Source: Megasphaera paucivorans
GTDB lineage: Bacteria > Bacillota > Negativicutes > Veillonellales > Megasphaeraceae
DNA length: 53,527 nt
Direction of reading: 5' to 3'
NCBI RefSeq assembly: GCF_900103535.1
Contig: NZ_FNHQ01000019.1
Location: forward strand, 1 to 53,527
Shown here: positions 7,641-15,774 of the stretch, piece after piece
Numbering within the stretch: position 1 is the stretch's first letter
How the letters are laid out: every line of letters begins with the position of its first letter
Program-made: the position numbers and the translations under genes
The notes under the pieces: generated by a model
The model's input: the letters and a program-made list of their open reading frames with translations, nothing else
What the model was told of the DNA's origin: nothing
Database searches by the model: none

Positions 7641-8815
7641 ATGTTGTTTGTTGTTTTTTACGGAGTAAGTTTTATAATTGTGTTCGGTATTTTAGTATGT
7701 GTGGCGAGTGGTTTTTTTAAAAGACACATTATTTAGATCCATGGCAGCCATCCTATTCTGATCAATTTAATGATTTGCGTATTAAACTTACATCGTTTGG
7801 ACTGCTGGCAGCTAGTAACCATAATATGCAGCCATGGAAAATTCATCTAGATACGGATCCCACTGTTTTTTATGTATTCGCAGATATCCAGCGTTTGTCC
7901 CGGGAGATGGATCCATATGCACGGCAGGTAATGATTACACAGGGAACTTTTTTGGAATATGTTACCATCGGGGCTGCGTTTTTAGGGTATCGGGCAGATA
8001 TTTACCTTTTTCCGCGTGGTGCATATGATGATAATGATCTGATAGAGAGTATGAAGATCAAGCCGGTTGCCAAAGTAAATATATTTCGAACCAATCAAAG
8101 ATGTCTTTCCTTTTATAAATATATGTTTTTACCAGGTACGGACCGAGGTCCATATAGCGCGCAAGAGTTAAAAAAGTCAGATATAGAGAAAATGCTTTCC
8201 GTGAATACGGACAAGAATATAGAAATAAAAATTTTTCAAGACGAAGAAAATAAGAAAAATATTGGACAGTATATTTTAAAAGGGGTTCAAATTGAATCGA
8301 GCATATATCGTATTTATCGAGAATCGGCAAATTGTTTTAGAAGTAATGAGTATAAAAAAAATAAGTACAGATACGGCTTTTCTTTAGAAGGGCAGCGAAT
8401 AATGGGATTAAAGAAACATATCTTGCAGGGGGTACTTACTTTTTGTCCGTGCATATTAAATGATAAGAAATCTGCCGATATATATTTAACATCCACACAG
8501 AAGGAAGTGGAGCATACACCTGCCTATGCATTAATTATTACTGCTGGAAATAGTCGAAGCAATCAAGTGAAAAGCGGTATATTGTATAGTAAATTAGTTG
8601 TAACGGCACATGATTTGGGACTAGGAATACAGCCGGTAACACAAGTTATTGAAGAATATCCGGAAATAAAAAAACAATATGAAAAAATTCATCATGAGTA
8701 TACAACGGAAGGACATGTGATACAAATGATTTTTTGTATAGGAAAGCCGATACAGAAATCTATGCTAAGTATGAGAAGAGATGTAATGGAATTAATTGAT
8801 AGGACACATGTGTAA
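7641..8815 (+). pseudogene. Acg-type nitroreductase-fold oxidoreductase with an N-terminal frameshift
   Basis: The ATG at 7641 opens a membrane-anchor segment (MLFVVFYGVSFIIVFGILV) that stops at TAG 7734-7736. The expected continuation, YLDPWQPSYSDQFNDLRIKLTSFG, is in the +1 frame and runs to 8815. Adding one base in the T7/A4 run at 7712-7722 would restore one reading frame. The body (about 346 residues) has GLLAASNHNMQPWKI (FMN-site motif of the family), the long helical middle part and GLGIQPVTQVIEEYP near the end. Acg proteins are anchored flavoproteins of uncertain substrate. The body may still be made from the in-frame TTG at 7775, but no convincing ribosome site precedes it. A sequencing error in the homopolymer is a real alternative. 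Confidence 0.7.
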
Positions 8816-8868
8816 ATAGTAATTAACTGCATTTTTCAGCAGTTGCTGAAAAAATATATGTATAGCCT

Positions 8869-8902
8869 AATCCTGTTTGCAATAAGGCAAGCAGGATTTT
8901 TT
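8869..8902 (+). terminator. Rho-independent terminator, preceded by a second small hairpin
   Basis: AATCCTGTTTGC pairs with GCAAGCAGGATT (one G-T pair) around AATAAG and is followed by a T run. A separate short hairpin, TTTTTCAGCA / TGCTGAAAAA, lies at 8832-8853 just after the stop codon of the oxidoreductase gene. Confidence 0.85.
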
Positions 8903-8999
8903 AATCCGTAAAAAATCCTTAATATAGTAAGTGATCGATATATTGACTAAGAAGTATAATAATTTTTATTAATATAAAATAATATAGATAATGCTTTTA

Positions 9000-9048
9000 T
9001 TGACATATGTCAGAAAAAAGAATAAACTAAAATAAACGACATATGTCA
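9000..9048. promoter_or_regulatory. Two copies of a TGACATATGTCA palindrome upstream of the Rrf2 gene
   Basis: TGACATATGTCA at 9001-9012 is a perfect 12-bp dyad; CGACATATGTCA at 9037-9048 is the same with one outer change. Their centres are 36 bp apart, a little over three helical turns, which suits cooperative binding. The first overlaps a TTGACA-like -35 at 9000-9005. The rest of the gap from 8903 to 9185 is AT-rich, with a TATAAT at 9148-9153 near the gene but no convincing -35, and holds no gene. Confidence 0.5.
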
Positions 9049-9185
9049 ACAACTTTGTGTGCTTTTTGTTTGGATGTAAAGACTTCAAAACATTGAAATG
9101 TCCGACACAGTTGTTGGAAATAATGCCTGCTGTTGTAAAAAAATAATTATAATGTATAGAATGGTGTTATTAAGGAGTTATTTAT

Positions 9186-9617
9186 ATGAAATTGAATCAA
9201 GCCACAGATTATGCATTCAGAATCATTTTGTATTTTTCGACGTTGCCGGAGGGAACTAAAGTCAGTGGTACAGAATTATCTCAAAGTCAACATATTCCTA
9301 AACGATTTTTATTAAAAATTATGAGAAATCTTATTGCCGCAGGAATTATAAAATCATATCGGGGCGTAGAGGGTGGTTTTGCTTTACAGCGGGCATCTTC
9401 AGAAATTACGTTATTTGATATTATTGCGGCGGTAGAGGGTGAACCTGAATTGCTGCGTTGTTTGCCGAATATGGAAAATTGTACTCGTAACTGTGCAGGT
9501 ATGTGTGCTGTATATGATGTTTTTCGGGAGATTCAACAGGAGTTGATTCAACAGTTGCAGCGTATCGATTTTGAATCTTTAGAAAAACAAGAACATATGA
9601 CTGATAGGCGTGTTTAA
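9186..9617 (+). CDS. Rrf2 family regulator with a cysteine cluster
   Basis: 143 residues. The start MKLNQATDYAFRIILYFS and the HTH (GTELSQSQHIPKRFLLKIMRNLIAAGII) followed by the wing GVEGGFAL are characteristic of Rrf2 proteins (IscR, NsrR, RsrR, CymR). Cysteines at 92, 99, 103 and 107 in the sequence CLPNMENCTRNCAGMC are the region that binds an iron-sulfur cluster in this family, so it may sense iron-sulfur status, redox or NO. AAGGAG lies 7 bases before the ATG. It is followed by a methyltransferase and the sulfur-redox operon, which are reasonable targets. Confidence 0.85.
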   Translation: MKLNQATDYAFRIILYFSTLPEGTKVSGTELSQSQHIPKRFLLKIMRNLIAAGIIKSYRGVEGGFALQRASSEITLFDIIAAVEGEPELLRCLPNMENCTRNCAGMCAVYDVFREIQQELIQQLQRIDFESLEKQEHMTDRRV

Positions 9618-9817
9618 TAAAATGTGTCAGACTATATTTCCCGTAGTATAGGCAAATTGATACGTATATTATCCTAGTTATGTAGTTTGTATTTATAGCA
9701 GTGCAATGGGGATAAGGTGTTGTTGAATATTGAATTTTGATATATTTCTTCAGGAAGAATCAATGTGTGGATAGGATACATCTTTCATTTATATTAACCA
9801 TAAAGGAGTGTATTGCA

Positions 9818-10609
9818 ATGGTATTATATGAACAGCAATTAAAAACACAAGATGCGGTACAGAAGGAGCATTGGAAACGAGCATGGGAATCATATCGGCA
9901 GCAAGAAACAGGTGAACATGACAGCACTGAAGGTGTGATAAAAAAACTCATAGAGAACGGAATGCTTAGTGGACAAAGAATTTTGGATATCGGCGGGGGG
10001 GCTGGCCGATATGCGATTCCTTTTTCTAAATATGCACAGGATGTTACGGTTACGGATATATCACCAAGAGCATTAGCGTATGCAAGACGATATGCTGAAA
10101 GAAAAGGATGTCAAAATATTCAGTATGTTGTGTTGGATTGGGATAAAATCAATATATCTACGTTGGGGTGGGACCGATATTTTGATTTCGTTTTTGCATC
10201 TATGTGCCCAGCGGTTAGAAGTAGGAAAGGGATAGACAATATGTCGGCAGTTTCAAAAGGATGGTGTCAGATTAATCAACTAATCTATATGGAGGATACT
10301 ATTTTTGAAAAAGTAAAGATGCAATTTCCCGTTCAACCAGGATATGACCCACATAATGATAGAGCGGCACTGCAAGCTTTTTTTAATATACTTTGGGAAC
10401 AGCAGTTTGATCCTGAAGTTACCTATTTACACCAGAGCGGATGCCAATCTGTTTCTGTTGATGAAGTTATTCCGTATTACCTTCGCCGACTGCAAGAAAA
10501 TGTTAGTGAACAAGAACTTAGACAATTTTTAACTGGGTATAGCGAGGAGGGGCATTTATCTGTACATCAAAATACGATACTTTCGATGATACGCTGGAAA
10601 GTATCGTAG
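9818..10609 (+). CDS. Class I SAM-dependent methyltransferase
   Basis: About 263 residues. The SAM-binding motif I, RILDIGGGAGRYAIPF, is at about residues 55-70, followed by the acidic-loop strand VTVTDISPRAL and motif IV-like YFDFVFASMCPAV. The start ATG 9818 has AAAGGAG at 9801-9807; upstream in-frame codons lack a ribosome site. The C-terminal half is helical with no further recognisable domain, so the substrate is unknown. It lies between the Rrf2 regulator and the sulfur operon and has its own strong terminator. Confidence 0.8.
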   Translation: MVLYEQQLKTQDAVQKEHWKRAWESYRQQETGEHDSTEGVIKKLIENGMLSGQRILDIGGGAGRYAIPFSKYAQDVTVTDISPRALAYARRYAERKGCQNIQYVVLDWDKINISTLGWDRYFDFVFASMCPAVRSRKGIDNMSAVSKGWCQINQLIYMEDTIFEKVKMQFPVQPGYDPHNDRAALQAFFNILWEQQFDPEVTYLHQSGCQSVSVDEVIPYYLRRLQENVSEQELRQFLTGYSEEGHLSVHQNTILSMIRWKVS

Positions 10610-10679
10610 TAATATTAAATATACAAGAGCATGATAGTATTTGCAGACATGTATTTTTACAATTACAGTTATAATACGG

Positions 10680-10740
10680 GCATAATTCCCTTTTCTTTTT
10701 TATTGTTTGATTAAATTAGAAAAGGGAATTATGCTTTTTT
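10680..10740 (+). terminator. Rho-independent terminator with a 17-bp perfect stem
   Basis: GCATAATTCCCTTTTCT (10680-10696) pairs perfectly with AGAAAAGGGAATTATGC (10718-10734) and is followed by TTTTTT. It ends the methyltransferase unit. Confidence 0.9.
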
Positions 10741-10824
10741 TAAAAGGATAGAGAAAAGACCCATGTGTTCATCGAAGGATACACAATAAACCAATTGTTT
10801 TTTATAATGACGATAAGTATTTAC

Positions 10825-10880
10825 CTATGTAATACATAGTAAAATAATATTTTACATATATTTAATATTGGACATATAAT
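10825..10880 (+). promoter_or_regulatory. Promoter of the sulfur-redox operon with two overlapping palindromes
   Basis: TTTACA at 10851-10856 and TATAAT at 10875-10880 (18-base spacing) make a good sigma-A promoter. CTATGTAATACATAG at 10825-10839 and GTAAAATAATATTTTAC at 10839-10855 are both perfect dyads; the second overlaps the -35 box. The leader to the ATG at 10971 is about 85 bases. The remainder of the 10741-10970 gap shows no gene. Confidence 0.55.
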
Positions 10881-10970
10881 AATATAAAGTAGCTTTTTGT
10901 TGTACAAAAAGGGCGATAACCTGATAAAATTTAAAATTTCGAGTATATTTCTACGAAAGGGAGAATTTCT

Positions 10971-13553
10971 ATGAAACGAGTCTTAGTTATTGGGGGCGTA
11001 GCGGCAGGAACCAAGACTGCTGCTAAATTCAAACGTCTTGATCAGCAGGCAGAGGTGATTCTTTTATCTAAGGGGCAAGATATTTCTTATGCAGGATGTG
11101 GACTGCCCTATTATATTGGCGGTGTTATCAACAGTTATAATGAACTTATCGTAAATACACCGCAGAAATATACGGCATTAACGGGTGTAACTGTTTATAC
11201 CGGCTGGGAGGCAATTGTTGTAGATGTAGAAAATAAAGTTGTTACTGCACAGAGTCAAGAGGGAATAAAACAATTTTTTTATGATCAATTAGTTATCGCG
11301 ACAGGTGCATCGGCCAGTGTCCCGTCTATTGCAGGCACCGATATGCCGGGATTTTTTACGCTGCGGACGCCAACGGATGCAGCACAGATTCTGGATTATA
11401 TAGAAAAGCAAAATGTACAGCAAGCGATTGTCATTGGTGCTGGTTTTATTGGTTTGGAGGTCGCTGAAAATCTTTTAGCTAGACATATTCAGGTACGTGT
11501 AGTTGAAGCCTTGCCGCAAATTATGGCAAATGTGTTTGATTCAGATATGGCTCTATTAGTACAACGTCACCTGCAAGAAAACGGTATACAGATTTTGACG
11601 GGTGTTAAGGCTTCGGCAATGGTAGGAGAAAAAGTTGTACAAGGTTTACAGACTGATGCGGGAGTATTGGCGGCGCAGCTTGTTATTTCTGCAGCTGGAG
11701 TGCGCCCTAATACTGATTTTTTAAAAAATACAGGGATTGCAATGGTTAAGGGTACTATTCTTGTTGATGAAACATTGCAAACGAATGTTCCGGATATTTA
11801 TGCTGTTGGTGATTGTGCTATGGTTTCCAATCGCTTGACTGGACAAGCTCAGTGGTCTCCCATGGGATCCAGTGCTAATATGGAAGGCAGGGTATTGGCG
11901 CAAATACTGCATGATGGGCAGGTACACTATCCGGGAGTATTGGGAACAGGCGTTATTAAGCTTCCGCTATTGAACTGCGGCAGAACAGGCTTAACGGAAG
12001 AAGCGGCAGTAAAAGCGGGGTTTCAGGCTTGTACTACGACGATGGTTATGGATGATAAACCCCATTATTATCCGGGTTCGGCTTCTTTTATCATAAAATT
12101 AATTGCTGATAAAAACACAAGGAAAATACTTGGAATGCAAGTTATCGGTGTGGGTGCTGTCGATAAAATTACAGATATTGCGGTAACTGCGATTTCGATG
12201 GGTGTAGCTTTGGATACTCTGGAATGTTTGGATTTAGCATATGCTCCACCTTTTTCAACGGCAATTAGTCCTTTTGTACAAGCTGTACATATCCTGCAAA
12301 ATAAAATAAACGGCTTATATCATAGTTTAACTCCGTCAGAGTATAAAAGTGGGAAAGCTAAAGATTATGAAATTATTGATGTGTCGATACAGCCGGCGAT
12401 TCCGGGAGCTCGTTATATAAATTTAACCGACGTTACCGGGCCTATTGCCGAGATTCCCTTAGATAAAAAAATTCTCCTTGTTTGTATGAAGGGAAAGCGT
12501 TCGTACTTACTGCAAACTCGGTTGCGGGCATATGGCTATACCCATACATTAGCTTTGGAAGGAGGCCTTGCTGTGAATGATGTGAAAATTTCTTTTACAG
12601 GGCGCGGTATACCTGAAGAAGAAATTAAACGAGTCAAAGGACTTGGCTTTCTTCGCGATAAGACAACACCGGATTGTTTCAATGCACGAGTGATAACACG
12701 AAATGGAAAAATTACAGCGGCGGAAAGCTACGCTATTACAAAAGCGGCTGAATTATATGGCAATGGACAAATTGCAATGACCACTCGGCTTACTATAGAA
12801 ATACAACATGTACCTTATGTTAATATCGAACCACTTTGTAATTTTTTGGCCAAAGCAGGACTGGATACAGGTGGTACAGGATCTAAAGTTCGGCCGATTG
12901 TATCTTGTAAAGGAACTACTTGTCAGTATGGATTGATAGATCCGTTTTCCTTGTCAGAAAAAATTCATGAACGTTTCTACAAGGGATATCACGACGTATT
13001 ATTGCCTCATAAATTTAAGATTGCGGTTGGTGGTTGTCCCAATAATTGTGTCAAACCGGATTTAAATGATTTAGGCATCGTGGGCCAGCGGGTGCCGCTT
13101 CTTGATAAGACACAGTGCAAGGGGTGTAAGAAATGTATTCCCAGAGACACTTGCCCTATTCATATTTTACAATGTGATGAAGCGGGAAAAATTCTTCTGG
13201 ATACAACACGCTGCAATCATTGTGGGCGATGTATAGAAACCTGTTCTTTCCATGTTTTTGATGGATATATGGAAGGATATAAAATATACATAGGAGGTCG
13301 CTGGGGGAAGCAAATTAAACATGGAATCCCTATGGAAAAGATATTTGCTACGGAAGAAGAGGTATTGGAAACAATTGAAAAAGCGATTCTTCTCTTCCGG
13401 GAACAAGGAATTACAGGAGAACGATTTGCTGATACAATCACACGACTTGGCTTTGAAAATGTACAAAAACAGCTTCTTACAAATTCTCTTCTGCAGCGTA
13501 AGACAGAAAACCTTCAAGCTCGTGTTCATCTTAAAGGAGGCGCGACTTGTTAA
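10971..13553 (+). CDS. CoA-disulfide reductase / rhodanese / sirohaem sulfite-reductase-like fusion protein
   Basis: 860 residues in three parts. Residues 1-440 are a flavin disulfide reductase: VLVIGGVAAGTKTAAKF dinucleotide fold, redox SYAGCGLPYYIGG with Cys43, second fold AIVIGAGFIGLEVAENL, and DIYAVGDCA. Residues about 450-545 are a rhodanese domain with the active loop VCMKGKRSY (Cys505). Residues 550-860 resemble the NirA/AsrC sulfite and nitrite reductases: sirohaem-cluster ligands in SCKGTTC (about 645) and GGCPNNC (about 690), then two ferredoxin-type clusters (CKGCKKC and CNHCGRC, residues 713-765). It could reduce CoA or protein persulfides and pass the sulfane sulfur on to a sirohaem centre. 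First gene of the operon with DsrE, a CxxC membrane protein, a polyferredoxin membrane protein and TlpA. Confidence 0.85.
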   Translation: MKRVLVIGGVAAGTKTAAKFKRLDQQAEVILLSKGQDISYAGCGLPYYIGGVINSYNELIVNTPQKYTALTGVTVYTGWEAIVVDVENKVVTAQSQEGIKQFFYDQLVIATGASASVPSIAGTDMPGFFTLRTPTDAAQILDYIEKQNVQQAIVIGAGFIGLEVAENLLARHIQVRVVEALPQIMANVFDSDMALLVQRHLQENGIQILTGVKASAMVGEKVVQGLQTDAGVLAAQLVISAAGVRPNTDFLKNTGIAMVKGTILVDETLQTNVPDIYAVGDCAMVSNRLTGQAQWSPMGSSANMEGRVLAQILHDGQVHYPGVLGTGVIKLPLLNCGRTGLTEEAAVKAGFQACTTTMVMDDKPHYYPGSASFIIKLIADKNTRKILGMQVIGVGAVDKITDIAVTAISMGVALDTLECLDLAYAPPFSTAISPFVQAVHILQNKINGLYHSLTPSEYKSGKAKDYEIIDVSIQPAIPGARYINLTDVTGPIAEIPLDKKILLVCMKGKRSYLLQTRLRAYGYTHTLALEGGLAVNDVKISFTGRGIPEEEIKRVKGLGFLRDKTTPDCFNARVITRNGKITAAESYAITKAAELYGNGQIAMTTRLTIEIQHVPYVNIEPLCNFLAKAGLDTGGTGSKVRPIVSCKGTTCQYGLIDPFSLSEKIHERFYKGYHDVLLPHKFKIAVGGCPNNCVKPDLNDLGIVGQRVPLLDKTQCKGCKKCIPRDTCPIHILQCDEAGKILLDTTRCNHCGRCIETCSFHVFDGYMEGYKIYIGGRWGKQIKHGIPMEKIFATEEEVLETIEKAILLFREQGITGERFADTITRLGFENVQKQLLTNSLLQRKTENLQARVHLKGGATC

Positions 13554-13604
13554 AATAAATAGAGGAAGATGTATCTATCACATGGTGAAAGGCAGGGGGA
13601 AAAG

Positions 13605-13946
13605 ATGATTTGGAATATGTTGTTTCATATTGATGAAATAAAAAAGTGGTCATTGGTCATCGGTAACATTAATAATTTTTTAAATGAGATAAAAAAACAG
13701 CCACATCATATTTATGTTATTGTAAATGCAGATGCCGTAGCGGGAATTATGGAAAAAAATCTGCGCTTACAGGAAGTGATACATGTATTAAGTACGCAAG
13801 GTGTGTATTTTGAATTTTGTAGAATAGCGTTGCGGGGGCATGCTATACAAGAGGCGGATTTGCCAATAGAAATAAAAGTTATACCCAGCGGAATTAAAAG
13901 AATAGTGGAATTGCAAATGGATGGCTATGCTTATATAAAACCATGA
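13605..13946 (+). CDS. DsrE/YchN-like sulfur-relay family protein
   Basis: About 113 residues. The pattern WSLVIGNINNFLNEI, then YVIVNADAVAGI, and a final VIPSGIKRIVELQMDGYAYIKP is that of small DsrE-fold proteins involved in sulfur relay. The ATG at 13605 is preceded by AGGGGG and gives the normal family length; an upstream in-frame start at 13569 would add a stretch without family character. Two cysteines (CRIALRGHA context near residue 78) are limited, so whether it carries a persulfide itself is unclear. It lies 50 bases after the fusion reductase gene. Confidence 0.75.
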   Translation: MIWNMLFHIDEIKKWSLVIGNINNFLNEIKKQPHHIYVIVNADAVAGIMEKNLRLQEVIHVLSTQGVYFEFCRIALRGHAIQEADLPIEIKVIPSGIKRIVELQMDGYAYIKP

Positions 13947-13970
13947 CAGCATAGTAAATCATATATTATA

Positions 13971-13999
13971 TACTTTTTACGTGTCATTATGTGTATAAT
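13971..13999 (+). promoter_or_regulatory. Possible internal promoter before the small CxxC protein gene
   Basis: TATAAT at 13994-13999 is a perfect -10 box; the matching -35 (TACTTT at 13971-13976, 17-base spacing) is weak. It would allow the membrane part of the sulfur operon to be transcribed separately. Confidence 0.3.
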
Positions 14000-14021
14000 A
14001 TGTAAGAAAGGCGGAGATACC

Positions 14022-14153
14022 ATGCATTGTAAAAACATAGGGATTTACGTTTTAGCACTGGTGCTGCTGGTTATCGGACTATACCGGCATGACTATATAT
14101 ATGTTTGGCAGAAGGCATCTACTATTTGTCTGGAGTGTATCGGTATTGGGTAA
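14022..14153 (+). CDS. 43-residue membrane protein with a C-terminal CxxC motif (CD1871A-like)
   Basis: ATG 14022 to TAA 14151-14153. The protein has one hydrophobic helix (IGIYVLALVLLVIGLY) and ends in KASTICLECIGIG. This arrangement, one helix and a terminal CLECIGIG, matches the CD1871A family of tiny CxxC proteins that, from memory, are encoded next to polyferredoxin and thioredoxin-like genes in clostridia and relatives. AGGCGG lies about 10 bases upstream. The next gene probably starts at the TTG at 14146, inside its last codons. The CxxC pair could exchange electrons with TlpA or the polyferredoxin. Confidence 0.8.
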   Translation: MHCKNIGIYVLALVLLVIGLYRHDYIYVWQKASTICLECIGIG

Positions 14154-14997
14154 GCGTGAAATTATACAGTGCATTACAGCAGCTGCTTGTAATTTTAACG
14201 TTTCTGGGTTTATGAATGGCCGTATTTTTCGAGAGGAGAGTAAGGCTGTTTGTGTACCCGGGTTAAATTGTTATTCTTGTCCGGGAGCCGTTGCGGCATG
14301 TCCGCTGGGGGCATTACAAAGTGCCTGCAGCGGTACTGTATTGCGCATACCTTTTTATGTCTTAGGTACATTATTGCTGTTTGGCATTATATTTGGGCGA
14401 TTCATTTGTGGCTGGCTTTGCCCTTTTGGTCTTATTCAAGATTTGTTATATCGCATTCCAGGACCCAAAATAGAACATGTACCGGGGTTATCTGTATTGC
14501 GCTGGTTTCGTTATATGATTGCTATTTTGTTTGTATGTATTCTGCCAGTTGCAGCTTACTTGATCAGCGGTATCGGTGAACCTGCTTTCTGTAAGTATAT
14601 CTGTCCTGCGGGAACGCTGGAAGCGGCAGTGCCGCTGTTATTTTTGGATCAGTCTCTAACGGCAGCAGTGGGATGGATAACTGGTTGGAAATTTTTCCTT
14701 TTGGGAATTTTTCTGGTTTCTATGATTTTTATTTATAGACCTTTTTGTCGATTTATTTGTCCGCTTGGCGTTTGGTATGGATTATTTAATCATCGGGCTG
14801 CGTTGGGAATTTCTGTACTTGAAGAGCATTGTACACATTGCGGTATTTGTCATCGAGTATGTCCTATGGAAGCGACTATTGCGGGTAATGCAGAATGCAT
14901 TTCTTGCGGAAAATGTACAGATAGTTGCCCCTCTTCTGCAATTTATTTTCGTAATCCTATCAGATACGGTGGACCTACGGAGGGAAAAAATAAATGA
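14146..14997 (+). CDS. Polytopic 4Fe-4S membrane protein (NapH/YccM-like)
   Basis: About 283 residues from TTG 14146; ATG 14089 is an alternative but lies deep in the preceding gene. Cysteine-rich loops alternate with membrane helices: CVPGLNCYSCPGAVAACPLGAL, then CGWLCPFGL, CKYICPAG and CRFICPLGVWYG, ending in a typical 2[4Fe-4S] ferredoxin (CTHCGICHRVC, CISCGKCTDSC). This layout is that of membrane electron-transfer proteins passing electrons between a quinone or cytoplasmic donor and an exported redox partner. Its stop overlaps the tlpA start (ATGA), so it probably supplies reducing power to the thioredoxin outside the cell membrane. Confidence 0.85.
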   Translation: MGKREIIQCITAAACNFNVSGFMNGRIFREESKAVCVPGLNCYSCPGAVAACPLGALQSACSGTVLRIPFYVLGTLLLFGIIFGRFICGWLCPFGLIQDLLYRIPGPKIEHVPGLSVLRWFRYMIAILFVCILPVAAYLISGIGEPAFCKYICPAGTLEAAVPLLFLDQSLTAAVGWITGWKFFLLGIFLVSMIFIYRPFCRFICPLGVWYGLFNHRAALGISVLEEHCTHCGICHRVCPMEATIAGNAECISCGKCTDSCPSSAIYFRNPIRYGGPTEGKNK

Positions 14998-15536
14998 AAA
15001 AGATTATTGTATTTTGTATAGCCGTTATGTTGTCGACGTCTATAATGGGCTGTGCTGCACAGGAATCTTCTCCTAAAGAAGGCAACAATTCACAGCATCA
15101 GACGGCGGTCAATACAAAAGCGGATGAGAAAGCTCCTAATTTGCAGTTGAAAACCTTGGATGGTAAAAAGACTTCAGTAAAACAATTGTATCAAGATAAA
15201 CCTGTATACTTAAATTTTTGGGCCTCATGGTGTCCGCCTTGTGTTCAAGAAATGCCGCATATTGAACATTTACAAAAAGAATATGGAAGCAAGCTTCATT
15301 TTGTGGCGGTTACTGTTGATGAGAATCCAAGTGATGCAGCTTATTTTATTAAAAAAAATAGTATAACTATGCCAGTATATACAGGAGATTTAAAAGCTAT
15401 AACACAGCAATACGGTGTATCAGCAATCCCTGTGTCAATTATTATTGATACAAATGGAAAAATTATAGCAAAACGTGTAGGAGGGATGGATGAACAAGAA
15501 CTGAAAGAATTTTTGGCACCTGTTTTAAACAAATAG
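14994..15536 (+). CDS. TlpA-family lipoprotein thioredoxin
   Basis: 180 residues. A lipoprotein signal ends at Cys20 (SIMGC), so the protein is anchored at the outer face of the inner membrane. After a polar linker the AhpC/TSA-TlpA fold starts near residue 45 (EKAPNLQLKTLDGK) with the active site FWASWCPPCVQEMPH (Cys80, Cys83) and the cis-proline region VSAIPVSIIID. The family reduces extracytoplasmic disulfides. It overlaps the preceding gene by four bases and is followed by a bidirectional terminator. Confidence 0.9.
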   Translation: MKKIIVFCIAVMLSTSIMGCAAQESSPKEGNNSQHQTAVNTKADEKAPNLQLKTLDGKKTSVKQLYQDKPVYLNFWASWCPPCVQEMPHIEHLQKEYGSKLHFVAVTVDENPSDAAYFIKKNSITMPVYTGDLKAITQQYGVSAIPVSIIIDTNGKIIAKRVGGMDEQELKEFLAPVLNK

Positions 15537-15605
15537 GATAATAAATATTTAATGTTTTATTATAAATAATACAACTTGACCATTACAGAGAACGGTGTGA
15601 TAATA

Positions 15606-15644
15606 AAAAAAGCAAAGGTGCTTGCAGGCACCTTTGCTTTTTTG
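15606..15644. terminator. Strong bidirectional terminator closing the sulfur operon
   Basis: GCAAAGGTGC pairs with GCACCTTTGC around TTGCAG, flanked by A6 on the left and T6 on the right. Confidence 0.9.
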
Positions 15645-15774
15645 CTTTTTGGCAATATGTTTTAATATTAAAATATGTAGTAAAATACACCAAAAATGCT
15701 CTTGCATTATGTATAAGAATAGAGAGCGTTAGCATAACATAGGAGATTTTGTCTTTACGGGGGGAATAATTAAT

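Noticed and set aside
7007-7642. 211-codon open frame on the minus strand opposite the secreted protein gene
   Set aside because: No ribosome site or motif. The plus-strand gene has a signal peptide, AGGAGG site and fits the operon; the minus frame is its mirror.
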